DNA from: Faecalicatena_A orotica
Lineage (GTDB): Bacteria > Bacillota > Clostridia > Lachnospirales > Lachnospiraceae
DNA length: 64,000 nucleotides
Reading direction: 5' to 3' (one strand)
Assembly (NCBI RefSeq): GCF_040545875.1
Contig: NZ_JBEPMR010000010.1
Every line of letters begins with the position of its first letter. The first letter of the stretch is position 1. The notes under the pieces were generated by a model. The model was not told where the DNA came from. It saw only the letters and a list, made by a program, of their open reading frames with translations, and did not search any database. Below are positions 8,949-18,405 of the stretch, piece by piece. Position numbers and translations under genes: made by a program.

Positions 8949-10232
8949 TCAGGCTTCTTGTATTGCAGGAACTGCTTTTGCGGCAGTGTGTTTTCTCCCC
9001 ATATCTATACAGATGAACATAATCACAATGGTCAATGCAGTGAATATCGCCAGAATAACTAATGCCAGCCGATAGGAGCCTGTAAGATCATAAATAAGGC
9101 CGATCCCTGAACTTCCAACCGCACTGCCGGTCATAGTGAATGCTGAGATAAAACCGTACAGCTCACTGTAATGCTTTGCGCCGAATACGCTGGTTGTCAT
9201 AAAAGGAACAGCGATGGTTGCAGTACATGTCCCAAAACCATACAGAACCGCAGCTGCATAAAGCATAAGCGGGCTTCCCTGTACCATGAGAAAGGAAAGA
9301 AGGAAAAGGAAGAAAAGTCCACATCCAAAGAGAATTCCACCTTTCGGACCAAAGCGGTCAAAAATATATCCAAGAACGATCTTTCCAGCAATCGCAACAG
9401 TGGAGTACAGGGAGATATAAGATGCAATGGCTGCGGCATCAAATCCGGTAGTCTGCAGGTAGTAGCTCATATGCCCGATAATACAGGAAGTAAAGTAGAT
9501 GAAAAAAGCACCAATTGCAAACATCCAGAGAATCGGTGTTTTTTTCGCTTCTTGCAGAGTGGCATTCCAGTTATTTGCTGGGACAGGATTCCCCTTCTTT
9601 TTGGAAGAAACGGGCTCTTCTCCATGTCCATAGGGAAGCAGTCCAAGATCTTCCGGGGAACGGCGTACAATGAACCCGGAAATCGGAACCAGTACAAGAA
9701 GACTTACTGTACCGAGAATAAAATAAGATTTCCGCCATCCATAAGAACTGATTGTCCATGCCAGAAACGGGCTGAGAACCGTACCTCCGATACTGACCCC
9801 CATCATTGCAATGCTGATCATAAGACCGCGTTTCTTTTCAAACCAGTTTGTAATGAGAACAGTGACAGGAATGGTACAGGCACCCATTGCAAAGAAGCCT
9901 TGAAGTGCACCCACGAGATAGAACTGCCAGAGCGAATGGCAGAAGCCGTAACAGGAATAGAACCCCATCGTTCCGATACAGCAGATCAGAAAAGTAGGAC
10001 GCATATATTTTCCCCGCAGAAGCTTCCCGGCAATGGGGCTGGTAAAGATACAGATTACGCTGGCAATTGTTGTACATAAGAAATACGCGCTGGTGGCAAA
10101 TCCAGTTTCCTTAATAATTTCAGTCGTAAACAATTGGGCCAGCCCAAAGCGTGTAGAATAAGCAAACATTAAAGTCAGCACACAGCAGACCAGTATCACC
10201 CAATGATACATACTTTTTTTCGTTTTTTCCAT
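8949..10232 (-). CDS. MFS transporter, oxalate/formate antiporter-like (OFA) family
   Basis: 427 residues with twelve predicted membrane spans in two six-helix halves; the inter-domain loop (RRSPEDLGLLPYGHG to NWNATLQEAKKTPILW) carries the SPEDLGL and EA..TP..W patterns common in the OFA/monocarboxylate branch of MFS. Likely carries an organic anion across the cytoplasmic membrane; substrate unknown. Monocistronic, convergent with the LysR gene. Promoter region lies between 10233 and about 10330. Confidence 0.88.
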   Translation of the reverse strand: MEKTKKSMYHWVILVCCVLTLMFAYSTRFGLAQLFTTEIIKETGFATSAYFLCTTIASVICIFTSPIAGKLLRGKYMRPTFLICCIGTMGFYSCYGFCHSLWQFYLVGALQGFFAMGACTIPVTVLITNWFEKKRGLMISIAMMGVSIGGTVLSPFLAWTISSYGWRKSYFILGTVSLLVLVPISGFIVRRSPEDLGLLPYGHGEEPVSSKKKGNPVPANNWNATLQEAKKTPILWMFAIGAFFIYFTSCIIGHMSYYLQTTGFDAAAIASYISLYSTVAIAGKIVLGYIFDRFGPKGGILFGCGLFFLFLLSFLMVQGSPLMLYAAAVLYGFGTCTATIAVPFMTTSVFGAKHYSELYGFISAFTMTGSAVGSSGIGLIYDLTGSYRLALVILAIFTALTIVIMFICIDMGRKHTAAKAVPAIQEA

Positions 10233-10405
10233 TCAATTTCCTCCTCATAAAGTTATGTACTGTAAAAATAGTTTCGTAGTATATAGTTGTGAAAATCATT
10301 TTAACATAAGGGGAGGGAAAGGAGTTATTATCAATATTTTATTCGTCATAAGTAATTACTTATAAATAAACGAAAACTTCGCATTATTCCCCTCCAAAAA
10401 AATTT

Positions 10406-10440
10406 GAAAGCGGTTTCTAATACTTAAGGAACCGCTTTTT
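10406..10440 (-). terminator. Bidirectional hairpin terminator
   Basis: AAAGCGGTTtC and ggAACCGCTTT form a stem over a short loop with T runs on both sides (TTTTT on plus, TTTGAAATTTTTTT-like on minus). On the minus strand it follows the broken InlB-repeat gene end at 10472. Confidence 0.6.
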
Positions 10441-10471
10441 CGTCTGTACAAAGCTGCAGATTTATTTTAAA

Positions 10472-10564
10472 TTATCTTTCTGCTTCCCGGGGTGCGGGGT
10501 TCCACTGTGCGTATAGAATGACATCTTTCATAACGGTCATAGAATCGCCAGGGAGATAACATGC
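10472..10564 (-). pseudogene. C-terminal tail of an InlB B-repeat (Listeria-Bacteroides repeat) surface protein
   Basis: On the minus strand one frame reads YLPGDSMTVMKDVILYAQW followed by NPAPREAER and a stop. This is the end of an InlB B-repeat unit (family pattern y.pGds.tv...vtLyAqW), a beta-grasp module of secreted Firmicutes surface proteins. Nothing upstream extends the frame beyond about 33 residues, so only the 3' end of a deleted gene survives, still with a terminator behind it. Confidence 0.55.
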
Positions 10565-10731
10565 TAAAAACAAGTCAACACTTCCCTTTCATCAATATGA
10601 CCTTAACTCTTCTAAATAAAAGTAGTTCAATAAAATGATTGGCTACTACTACAGATGAATAAGACGACATTTTATAGTATATTAGACATTGGCAATCATT
10701 AAAAAAATACGCCATACATACATTGAATACT

Positions 10732-10842
10732 GACTCCTACGAGGTTTTTACCGATGCAGGATTTAGCGGTACTAACATACGCAGACCAGCTTATTCGCGT
10801 ATGTTACAGAAAATATTGACAGAACTCTTTGACACCCAGTAG
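10732..10842 (+). pseudogene. Serine recombinase N-terminal fragment
   Basis: The frame DSYEVFTDAGFSGTNIRRPA then YSRMLQKILTELFDTQ ending in TAG matches the resolvase-domain stretch Y.DaGySGtn..RP.f..ml..i of small and large serine recombinases. The catalytic Ser segment and everything after the D loop are missing. About 37 residues remain. Confidence 0.6.
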
Positions 10843-10853
10843 ATTGAGGAAGA

Positions 10854-10897
10854 AAAACGGCAGCAGCATCCAACACGATGCCACTACCGTTTTTTTA
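10854..10897 (+). terminator. Hairpin with T run behind the recombinase fragment
   Basis: AAACGG and AGCAGCATC-type arm pair with GATGCCACT and CCGTTT with two mismatches, followed by TTTTTTT. Could be the surviving terminator of a lost element. Confidence 0.45.
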
Positions 10898-10987
10898 ATT
10901 GACTCCTTTGAGGCTGATTTCATAAACAGACTTTTGATAAATTTCGGTCTCAAATCATATTATCAGCAGCCTTTTTTTATAAAATAA

Positions 10988-11039
10988 ATTAGTAACAGTT
11001 AACAATACATGTATTGTATTATTGTTGATAATTACTAAT
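10988..11039. repeat. AT-rich nested palindrome
   Basis: A 16-bp perfect palindrome ACAATACATGTATTGT (11002-11017) lies inside wider inverted arms ATTAGTAA (10988-10995) and TTACTAAT (11032-11039). It sits in the 840-bp gap before queA. It could be an operator or the end of a lost mobile element; no gene in the gap explains it. Confidence 0.4.
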
Positions 11040-11071
11040 TTTCTCTTATTTAAATAACATACTAACGGGTT

Positions 11072-12097
11072 TTATACAATCAGCATAGCATCCCCGAAGC
11101 TGAAGAACCTGTAACGTTCTTTTACCGCCTCTTCATAAGCGGCCAGCACCGGCTCTTTCCCAGCCAGAGCGGATACGAGCATGATCAGCGTAGATTCTGG
11201 CAGGTGAAAGTTTGTGATCAGGCAGTCCAGTATCTTAAACTGATATCCCGGATAGATAAAGATCTCTGTCCACCCGCTGCAAGCTTTCAGACGGCCGTTC
11301 TCATCGGCTGCTGATTCGATTGTACGGCAGCTTGTCGTGCCTACGCAGACTACCCGGCCGCCGTTATCCTTGGCACGGTTGATCTTTCCGGCCGCCTCCT
11401 CATCGATCTGATAGAATTCCGAATGCATATGGTGCTCCGTCACGTCATCTACCTTGACTGGACGGAAAGTCCCGAGTCCGACATGGAGCGTAACACGTGC
11501 AATCTCAATCCCCTTTTCCTGGATCTCCTCCAGCAGCTCCGGCGTAAAATGTAAGCCGGCCGTGGGTGCCGCAGCTGATCCTTCATGGACCGCGTATACT
11601 GTATTATATCTGTCTCTGTCCTGAAGCTGGTGAGTGATATAGGGTGGAAGCGGCATCTGTCCAAGCCGGTCGAGTATTTCCTCGAAAATACCTTCATATT
11701 CAAAATGAATGAGCCGGTTGCCTTCTTCCACTACATCGATGACTTCTCCTACAAGCAGGCCGTCCCCGAAACTGATCCTTGTACCGGGTTTTGCTTTGCG
11801 GCCGGGTTTTACCAGAGTCTCCCAGACATCATTCTCCTTCCTTTTCAGAAGAAGTACTTCTATCTTTGCATCTGTTCCTATTTTAGAGCCTATCAGCCTT
11901 GCCGGAATCACCTTTGTATCGTTGATAACCATGCAGTCTCCCGCCCTGAGGTATTCTGTAATGTCGCGGAACATCCGGTGCTTTATTTCCCCGGTCTCCT
12001 TGTCCAGCACAAGGAGCCTTGAACCTGACCTGTCCTCCAGAGGGTCCTGGGCAATCAGTTCCTCTGGAAGGTCATAATAAAAATCACTTGTCTTCAA
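11072..12097 (-). CDS. queA: S-adenosylmethionine:tRNA ribosyltransferase-isomerase
   Basis: 341 residues, the normal length. QueA transfers and isomerises the ribosyl moiety of SAM onto preQ1 at position 34 of tRNAs to make epoxyqueuosine. Diagnostic blocks include FYYDLPEELIAQDPLEDR at the N terminus, AAPTAGLHFTPELLEEIQ in the middle, and NFHLPESTLIMLVSALAG near the C terminus. The start is TTG at 12097 with AAGGA upstream; no ATG fits. It lies 31 bp after pheT on the same strand and may be cotranscribed with pheST. The partner queH is 24 kb away at 35.6 kb. Confidence 0.97.
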   Translation of the reverse strand: MKTSDFYYDLPEELIAQDPLEDRSGSRLLVLDKETGEIKHRMFRDITEYLRAGDCMVINDTKVIPARLIGSKIGTDAKIEVLLLKRKENDVWETLVKPGRKAKPGTRISFGDGLLVGEVIDVVEEGNRLIHFEYEGIFEEILDRLGQMPLPPYITHQLQDRDRYNTVYAVHEGSAAAPTAGLHFTPELLEEIQEKGIEIARVTLHVGLGTFRPVKVDDVTEHHMHSEFYQIDEEAAGKINRAKDNGGRVVCVGTTSCRTIESAADENGRLKACSGWTEIFIYPGYQFKILDCLITNFHLPESTLIMLVSALAGKEPVLAAYEEAVKERYRFFSFGDAMLIV

Positions 12098-12128
12098 TCT
12101 CTTTTCCTTCTTTCATCGTCAGGTTTCC

Positions 12129-14546
12129 TTACTGTCTCAGCTCGATTCCCATCTCTTCCAGTGCTTTCAGGATTTTCTTCATTGCCGCTGCAACATCTGC
12201 CTCTTCCAGCGTCCTGTCCTTTGCCCTGAACACAATGGAGTATGCAATGGATTTGAAGCCTGCCTTGATCTGTGCACCTTCATATAAATCGAACAGCTTA
12301 TAGCTTTCCAGATAAGCTCCGCCCATTTTCTCGATAATTTCTTCAATCTGTCCCGCAAGAATGCTCTTCGGCACCACCATACTGATATCACGGGTTACTG
12401 CCGGGTATTTTGCGATTCCGGTATATTTTCTGTCAAATGTGGCAAATTCCATGATTTCCGGCATATCGATCACCGCCACATAAGCGCGCTCACCAATACC
12501 ATAATTATCCGCTACCTCCGGATGTACTTCTCCGAGGTATCCAACTACTTTACCTTCATATATAATATTTGCCTGACGTCCCGGGTGCAGATATGGTTTA
12601 CCTGCATTCGGATCGTAAGTTTCTTTCTTCTTCATACCAATCTTCTCGAAGAACTCTTCCACTACACCCTTCATGCTGAAGAAATCGCCGTCCCCGTACA
12701 TACCCAGCGTAAACTGCATGCGTTCTTCTGGAAGTTCTGTCAGCGGAAGTGTCTTCGGGAGGTAAATATTTCCCAGTTCATACAGACGCACGTCTTTATT
12801 CCTGCGGTTATAGTTTGTCGCCAGTGAAGTCAGCATTCCATTTAAGGAGGTCGTTCTCATAATACTGTAATCTTCTCCCAGCGGATTCATTATCTCAACA
12901 GTACTGCGAAGCGGAGAGTCTGCCGGAAGCAGTAATTTATCAAATACCTTCGGGCTTTCGAAGGAATAACTCATTCCCTGGCTGAAGCCACAGAACTCGG
13001 CGATATCCCTCGCAACTTCCTCAACCCTGAGCTTGTAGGAAAGCTTTCCTGTTGTAGCCTCCCCTGTCGGAAGGGTTGTCGGAATATTATCGTATCCGTA
13101 GAATCTTGCAACTTCCTCAGCAAGGTCTGCAAGTCTGAATAAATCGTGACGGAACGTCGGTGCAATCACTTCTTTTGCTTCTGCATCATATTCCAGACCT
13201 ATCTTCTCAAAATATCCCAGCATCTCCGCCTCGGGGATCTCTGTTCCGAGCAGGATATTTATCTTATCTGCATCGAACGGTACACGTACCGGTTCTTTTA
13301 CTTTACCGTATACATCGACGGTTCCGCCTACCACTTCTCCTGCTCCCAGTTCTTCTACCAGCTGGCAGGCGCGGTCAATGGCAGCCTTTGCATTATTGGG
13401 ATCAAGCCCTTTTTCGAACTTACCGGATGCATCGGTGCGAAGTCCGACCCTTTTACTGGATTTGCGGATATTTACACCGTCAAAGCATGCCGCCTCGAAC
13501 AGCATTGTCTGCACATCATCAGTAATCATCGAATTTTCACCGCCCATGATTCCCGCAAGACCAATGGCTTTCTCACCGTCGCAGATCATGAGGACATCTT
13601 TATCCACGTTTCTTTCCTGTCCGTCCAGTGTTGTAAATTTATCGCCGTCCTGAGCAGTCTTTACAATGATCTGATGATCCGCGATGGTCTCAAGGTCGTA
13701 CGCATGCATCGGCTGTCCGTACTCTTCCATTACATAGTTTGTAATATCAACCAGGTTATTGATCGGGCGAATTCCTACAGAAGCCAGCCTTCTCTGCATC
13801 CATTCCGGTGAAGGTGCGATTTTGACATTCTTTACGACTCTTGCACAGTAACGCGGGCAGAGGTCCGTGTTTTCTACGGACACCTTGATGTAGTCGTTCA
13901 CGTCCTCACTGTTTCCCGTCTCTGTTACGACCGGGGGAATGAACTCTTTGCGGAAAGTAGCTGCTGCTTCCCGTGCGATTCCTATCACACTGTAGCAGTC
14001 TACACGGTTGGACGTCACTTCATATTCAAAAACGACATCGTTCAGTCCGAGTGCCTCTATAGCGCTTGCCCCGATTTCGGCATCCTCCGGCATGATATAA
14101 ATTCCATTTTCCGGCGCATCCGGATACATCTCCTTTGTGGAGCCCAGTTCTTCGATAGAGCACATCATTCCAAAACTTTCAATCCCGCGCAGTTTTCCTT
14201 TTTTAATCTTAATCCCGCCCGGTGTCTTAGACCCGTCATGTCCTCCGGCGACACGTCCGCCGTCCAGCACGACCGGAACCTTGTCACCTTCGTGTACATT
14301 GCTTGCGCCTGTCACGATCTGTACACTCTCTTTACCGACATTCACCTGACAGATAATCAGTTTATCCGCATCCGGGTGTTTCTCAATCTTATCTATCTGT
14401 CCGATCACGATCTTGTCAAGATCGGCATCCAGTTCTTCGAACCCTTCCACCTTAGTTCCTGACAGCGTCATTGCATCTGTATACTCCTGCGCAGTCACAT
14501 TTAAATCCGGAACATACGCTTTAATCCATGATAATGAAGTATTCAT
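12129..14546 (-). CDS. pheT: Phenylalanine--tRNA ligase beta subunit
   Basis: 805 residues. Forms the alpha2-beta2 PheRS with pheS. Domain order is standard: N-terminal HTH-like strand, EMAP-type tRNA-binding domain (IGQIDKIEKHPDADKLIICQ, about residues 47-66), B3/B4 editing domain, B5 domain (PVRVPFDADKINILLG), catalytic-like core (RLADLAEEVARFYGYDNIPT) and the C-terminal ferredoxin-fold anticodon-binding domain (YPAVTRDISMVV). Follows pheS by 45 bp. Confidence 0.97.
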   Translation of the reverse strand: MNTSLSWIKAYVPDLNVTAQEYTDAMTLSGTKVEGFEELDADLDKIVIGQIDKIEKHPDADKLIICQVNVGKESVQIVTGASNVHEGDKVPVVLDGGRVAGGHDGSKTPGGIKIKKGKLRGIESFGMMCSIEELGSTKEMYPDAPENGIYIMPEDAEIGASAIEALGLNDVVFEYEVTSNRVDCYSVIGIAREAAATFRKEFIPPVVTETGNSEDVNDYIKVSVENTDLCPRYCARVVKNVKIAPSPEWMQRRLASVGIRPINNLVDITNYVMEEYGQPMHAYDLETIADHQIIVKTAQDGDKFTTLDGQERNVDKDVLMICDGEKAIGLAGIMGGENSMITDDVQTMLFEAACFDGVNIRKSSKRVGLRTDASGKFEKGLDPNNAKAAIDRACQLVEELGAGEVVGGTVDVYGKVKEPVRVPFDADKINILLGTEIPEAEMLGYFEKIGLEYDAEAKEVIAPTFRHDLFRLADLAEEVARFYGYDNIPTTLPTGEATTGKLSYKLRVEEVARDIAEFCGFSQGMSYSFESPKVFDKLLLPADSPLRSTVEIMNPLGEDYSIMRTTSLNGMLTSLATNYNRRNKDVRLYELGNIYLPKTLPLTELPEERMQFTLGMYGDGDFFSMKGVVEEFFEKIGMKKKETYDPNAGKPYLHPGRQANIIYEGKVVGYLGEVHPEVADNYGIGERAYVAVIDMPEIMEFATFDRKYTGIAKYPAVTRDISMVVPKSILAGQIEEIIEKMGGAYLESYKLFDLYEGAQIKAGFKSIAYSIVFRAKDRTLEEADVAAAMKKILKALEEMGIELRQ

Positions 14547-14591
14547 CTATAATTTTCCTCACTTTCTGATTCTGATCTTTCTATAATAAGT

Positions 14592-15611
14592 TTAGAACTG
14601 TTTCAGGAAACGGATATCATTCTCGTACAGCAGTCTCATATCATCAATCTCATATTTCAAAAGAGCGATACGTTCCAGCCCTACCCCGAATGCAAATCCT
14701 GAATATACTTCCGGGTCAATGCCGCACATTTCCAATACATGGGGGTGCACCATTCCACAGCCCAGAATCTCAATCCAGCCTGATCCCTTACAGAAACGAC
14801 ATCCTTTCCCGCCGCATTTGAAGCAGCTTACGTCCACCTCGGCACTCGGCTCTGTGAACGGGAAATGATGTGGACGGAATTTTGTCTTTGTCTCCGGCCC
14901 GAACAGCTCCTTTGCAAATACCTCAAGCGTTCCTTTTAAGTCTGCGAATGAGATATTCTTATCAATAACGAGTCCCTCTATCTGGTGGAAAGAAGGAGAA
15001 TGTGTCGCATCCACTTCGTCTGAACGGAATACCCTTCCCGGCGCAATCATGCGGATCGGAAGTTTCCCCTGCTCCATCACACGCGCCTGAACCGGTGATG
15101 TCTGGGTACGCAGCACAATATCTTTGTTTACATAGAATGTATCCTGCTCATCTTTGGCCGGATGGTCAGCCGGGATATTGAGCTTCTCGAAGTTGTACAT
15201 GTCATACTCGACTTCCGGCCCTTCCACGACTTCATATCCCATACCCACGAAGATACGCTCTACCTCTTCCAGCGCGATCGTGTTCGGATGTCTGTGTCCG
15301 ACTGTATTTTTTCTGGATGGCAGTGTCACATCAATTACTTCTGCTTTCAGCTTCTCTTCCCTGATAATCTTCTCCATTTTCGTTCTGGATTCTTCCAGCA
15401 CAGCCTCTATCGCAGCCCTCGTCTCATTCACAAGCTGTCCGACTTTCGGCCTCTCCTCAGCCGGCACGTCTTTCATTCCCTTCAGGACTGCCGTCAGCTC
15501 ACCTTTCTTCCCAAGAAACTTTACACGCACATCATTCAGCTTCTCCGGAACATCAGATGACTGAATCTGTGCAATCGCTTCCGCTTTGATTTGCTCCAAT
15601 TTTTCTTTCAT
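14592..15611 (-). CDS. pheS: Phenylalanine--tRNA ligase alpha subunit
   Basis: 339 residues, standard bacterial length. N-terminal coiled coil (first 90 residues) contacts tRNA; class II motif 2 is visible as FRSDEVDATHSPSFHQIEGL and motif 3 as AFGVGLERIALLKY. A CxxC..C..C-like cluster (FKCGGKGCRFCKGSGW) is the usual insertion near the active site. Starts at ATG 15611 with AAGGAGGAGA upstream, directly behind a T-box leader. Confidence 0.97.
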   Translation of the reverse strand: MKEKLEQIKAEAIAQIQSSDVPEKLNDVRVKFLGKKGELTAVLKGMKDVPAEERPKVGQLVNETRAAIEAVLEESRTKMEKIIREEKLKAEVIDVTLPSRKNTVGHRHPNTIALEEVERIFVGMGYEVVEGPEVEYDMYNFEKLNIPADHPAKDEQDTFYVNKDIVLRTQTSPVQARVMEQGKLPIRMIAPGRVFRSDEVDATHSPSFHQIEGLVIDKNISFADLKGTLEVFAKELFGPETKTKFRPHHFPFTEPSAEVDVSCFKCGGKGCRFCKGSGWIEILGCGMVHPHVLEMCGIDPEVYSGFAFGVGLERIALLKYEIDDMRLLYENDIRFLKQF

Positions 15612-15633
15612 GAATCATTCTCCTCCTTCACAC

Positions 15634-15905
15634 TAAAAAAGACTCCATCCCCAAAAGGGACGAAGTCAGATATTCGCGGTACCACCCTAATTCCCACAGC
15701 ATAAGCTATGGACGCTTAGTCTTGTGTAACGTACAACATACGTCATTCTCTACTCTTCACTCATTTCAAGAATGCAGCTATCGTGGGAATTTCGATTGCC
15801 ATCTGAACTAAAGAAAACTTTCAGCCAGTGATTTTCTCTCTCTGATAGGAAATGGGGCTCTACTGTACACGGTTATCGCTTTTTTCTGGTCTATTATATT
15901 CTTCG
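15634..15905 (-). promoter_or_regulatory. T-box riboswitch of pheST
   Basis: The conserved T-box AGGGTGGTACCGCGAAT is at 15672-15688 (minus strand) and is followed by a terminator stem GACTTCGTCCC / GGGATGGAGTC and TTTTTT (15635-15667), just before the pheS ribosome site. About 200 nt of upstream leader would form stem I. Uncharged tRNA-Phe should pair its anticodon with a specifier codon (UUC expected) and its CCA end with the T-box bulge to favour antitermination. I did not fold stem I to confirm the specifier. Confidence 0.93.
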
Positions 15906-15926
15906 AAATATATCGAATTCACGTTA

Positions 15927-17285
15927 TTATTGTAACATACGGTTTTTGAATGTCAAGGATTTTCTCACCGAATATACGGTAATAGGGCCGGAAACCACGG
16001 ATGCCAGCAGGGCTGATACAGGGAATGAGTACCAGATTCCTGATAATCCAAATATACTGCCAAGTAAAAATGTAATCGGAATAAAACAGATCACCTGATT
16101 ACACAGCACTAGAAACAGAGAAAGCAGTTTCTTCCCAACCGCCTGAAAATATGCTGACTGGATATTTAAAAGACCATTCAGTATTATTCCTGCATTCGTG
16201 AGTTTTAAAACAGTACTTCCCAACTTCAGGATGCCTTCATCTGTTGTGAAGAGACGAAGGATCTGACTGGAAAACAGCAGGATCACAAGATATCCAAAGG
16301 CCCCGTACAGGACTGCAAGCATCGAAGATTTTTTCAGCGTTTCGGCTGTCCTTACCGGTTTTCCGGCACCATTACTGTAACCTATAATGGGCTGTATCCC
16401 CTGAACAAGTCCCATGACAGGAAAAAGAAAAAGGGTATTAACCCTGCTTACAATTCCATATGTACTGATCGGCAGATCACCGCCATATTTTCTCAAAAAC
16501 TGGTTCACGATGATGATAGATATGCTGTATCCTGACATCTGCAGAAAGGATGGTATTCCAATCAATATGACTTCCCTGATGATGCCTTTATCCGGTATAA
16601 AATCTTTCACTGAAAACTTCAGACAGCTTTTGCCAGACAGAAAAAAGTAATAAATGCTCATGAACATGGAAATTGCCTGTGCCATTACGGTTCCGGCCGC
16701 CGCTCCAATAACCCCCATGCGAAGTCCAAAGATAAACAGTATATCCAGTAAAATATTAGCAGACATAGGTATCACCCAGATATACATTGCATATCTGCTG
16801 CTCCCCTCCGCACGGATCAGACTGGAAAAACCGGTGCTGGTCACGGCTCCCGCCAGTATGATCCGGGTATAGCTTTTGGCATAAGGAAGCAGGGTATCCG
16901 TCACACCCATAGCATACAAAAACTGTTCCAGAAAGCAAAGGCCAAGGATGGTCACCAGAATTGCAGTTATATAAAACAGTAAAAAGGTATTTGCCGCCGT
17001 TTTAGTGGCTTTTTCGTAATCCTTCCGGCCAAATGCCCGTGACATCACAGATGCCGCCCCGCTGCCCAGCGTCGAGGAAACTGCTGACAGAAAGAGGAAA
17101 AGGGGGAACGAGACAGCCACACCACCTACGGCACTGCTCCCCGCACCTCTTGAAATAAAAATGGTATCAAACAGATTATAAAGGTTATACGCCATAACCC
17201 CGATGATGGAAGGGACAGACATTTTTCTTATTAACGTACTAACCGGGGCATTTTCCAAAAGAGCCTGATTATCATTCGTCTCCAT
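15927..17285 (-). CDS. MATE family efflux transporter
   Basis: 452 residues with twelve membrane spans in two pseudo-symmetric halves; opening LIRKMSVPSIIGVMAYNLYN and GAGSSAVGGVAVSFPLFLFL are typical of the DinF/NorM-related MATE branch of Firmicutes. Would export cationic compounds by Na+ or H+ exchange. It follows the phosphotransferase gene by 7 bp, so the two are one transcript. Substrate unknown. Confidence 0.93.
   Translation of the reverse strand: METNDNQALLENAPVSTLIRKMSVPSIIGVMAYNLYNLFDTIFISRGAGSSAVGGVAVSFPLFLFLSAVSSTLGSGAASVMSRAFGRKDYEKATKTAANTFLLFYITAILVTILGLCFLEQFLYAMGVTDTLLPYAKSYTRIILAGAVTSTGFSSLIRAEGSSRYAMYIWVIPMSANILLDILFIFGLRMGVIGAAAGTVMAQAISMFMSIYYFFLSGKSCLKFSVKDFIPDKGIIREVILIGIPSFLQMSGYSISIIIVNQFLRKYGGDLPISTYGIVSRVNTLFLFPVMGLVQGIQPIIGYSNGAGKPVRTAETLKKSSMLAVLYGAFGYLVILLFSSQILRLFTTDEGILKLGSTVLKLTNAGIILNGLLNIQSAYFQAVGKKLLSLFLVLCNQVICFIPITFLLGSIFGLSGIWYSFPVSALLASVVSGPITVYSVRKSLTFKNRMLQ
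15929..15956 (-). promoter_or_regulatory. pheST promoter, inside the MATE gene 3' end
   Basis: TTGACA (15951-15956) and TACAAT (15929-15934) on the minus strand with a 16-bp spacer. The MATE stop codon is at 15927-15929, so the promoter is embedded in the last codons of the upstream gene. Confidence 0.7.
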
Positions 17286-17292
17286 AGGTGCC

Positions 17293-18294
17293 TCACTGTC
17301 CGAGTGCTTTCAGGCACTTCCTGATCTGGTATTTGGCCCACATCCCCTGTATTCTGGAATACGGGAAATCATAGCGGAATGTCTCAGCAGCCATAATCAC
17401 TGTGATATACAGACGGTAGAGCTGATATCTTACTGCATCTGCTTCGCTATAGGCATCCTTTCCGGCTGCCTTCAGATACCCTTCCAGAAATGCTTTTTCT
17501 TTACGAATATCATCGGTAAATACAAATGCCGTCGGAAAATCGGCGATGGGGTCTCCCCAGAACGCTCGCTCGAAGTCGAGAATCCCTTCGATTACATATT
17601 CGTCCCCGCATTTTTTCACGAAAACATTTCCTTCATGGCAGTCATACTCCACAAGCGCCGGAGTCAGAAGTTCGTCCAGATATCCGGCATTGTTTCTTAA
17701 AGCCGCTTCTATTTTCCCATATGGAATCCTGACCTGATGTTCCCTTGCATCTTCCAAAATCTGCTGAAACATCCGAAAAAATGCTTTCCTCCATGTAGGA
17801 TACTGCTTTTTGGTATCTTCGCTGAAATAACCAAAATAAGGCCCCTTGATCTCATGGAGCTGTGCCAGATATCCTGCAAGTTCAGCCTGAATCTTATTCA
17901 GATTCTCCTTTGTCATTTTCTTTTTTGCTTTTTGCAGAGTCACACCGGTTAATGTACTCATGAAGAAATAATTGCTCTTTATATGTTCTTTACTAAAATC
18001 ACAGGCCAGTACTGACGGTACAGGCACTGTAGTCTTCTCCCTGATCATCCGGTAACATTCGACTTCTGTAGGCATGACGTCCTGCTCATAGGTCAGCAGA
18101 GTTGTTCCGGGGATGACTCCGACCTTTAATACAATACTATCCTTTTCATGGAGACGGTGGATCAGGTAGATAGAATTGAACATACCGCCTTTTAATTCCT
18201 CAATGCCGCCCACTTCACAGGAACTGCCAAAATTCACCTTAACAAGATATTTGATTTCATCCTCGGTTAACAGATTCTTTGTTTTACTCTTCAT
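17293..18294 (-). CDS. Aminoglycoside phosphotransferase (APH)/choline kinase family protein
   Basis: 333 residues. The kinase fold shows ELKGGMFNSIYLIH (nucleotide loop), a Brenner-type catalytic loop VEYDCHEGNVFVKK (H.GN with Asp replaced by Cys-His-Glu around the usual HGD position) and the metal-binding ILDFERAFWGDP. GGAGG is 10 bases before the ATG. Phosphorylates a small hydroxyl compound; the antibiotic class is not implied. Cotranscribed with the MATE pump, which hints at a detoxification pair. Confidence 0.85.
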   Translation of the reverse strand: MKSKTKNLLTEDEIKYLVKVNFGSSCEVGGIEELKGGMFNSIYLIHRLHEKDSIVLKVGVIPGTTLLTYEQDVMPTEVECYRMIREKTTVPVPSVLACDFSKEHIKSNYFFMSTLTGVTLQKAKKKMTKENLNKIQAELAGYLAQLHEIKGPYFGYFSEDTKKQYPTWRKAFFRMFQQILEDAREHQVRIPYGKIEAALRNNAGYLDELLTPALVEYDCHEGNVFVKKCGDEYVIEGILDFERAFWGDPIADFPTAFVFTDDIRKEKAFLEGYLKAAGKDAYSEADAVRYQLYRLYITVIMAAETFRYDFPYSRIQGMWAKYQIRKCLKALGQ

Positions 18295-18405
18295 TCACGC
18301 GTGACCTCCTTATGCTTATCTAAATGCAGTATGCATAGACAATATCACGGAAGGTATGTAAAAACAATTTTCCCGGAGGACACCTTTTTTTCCTGAAAGG
18401 ACATG

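Noticed and set aside
9171..10079. A 302-codon plus-strand open frame
   Set aside because: It is wholly antisense to the MFS transporter, is rich in Cys/Lys/Arg in a pattern typical of reversed membrane-protein codons, and has no ribosome site.
10732..10842. Functional serine recombinase near 10.7 kb
   Set aside because: Only about 37 residues survive, without the catalytic Ser segment, zinc ribbon or a start codon.
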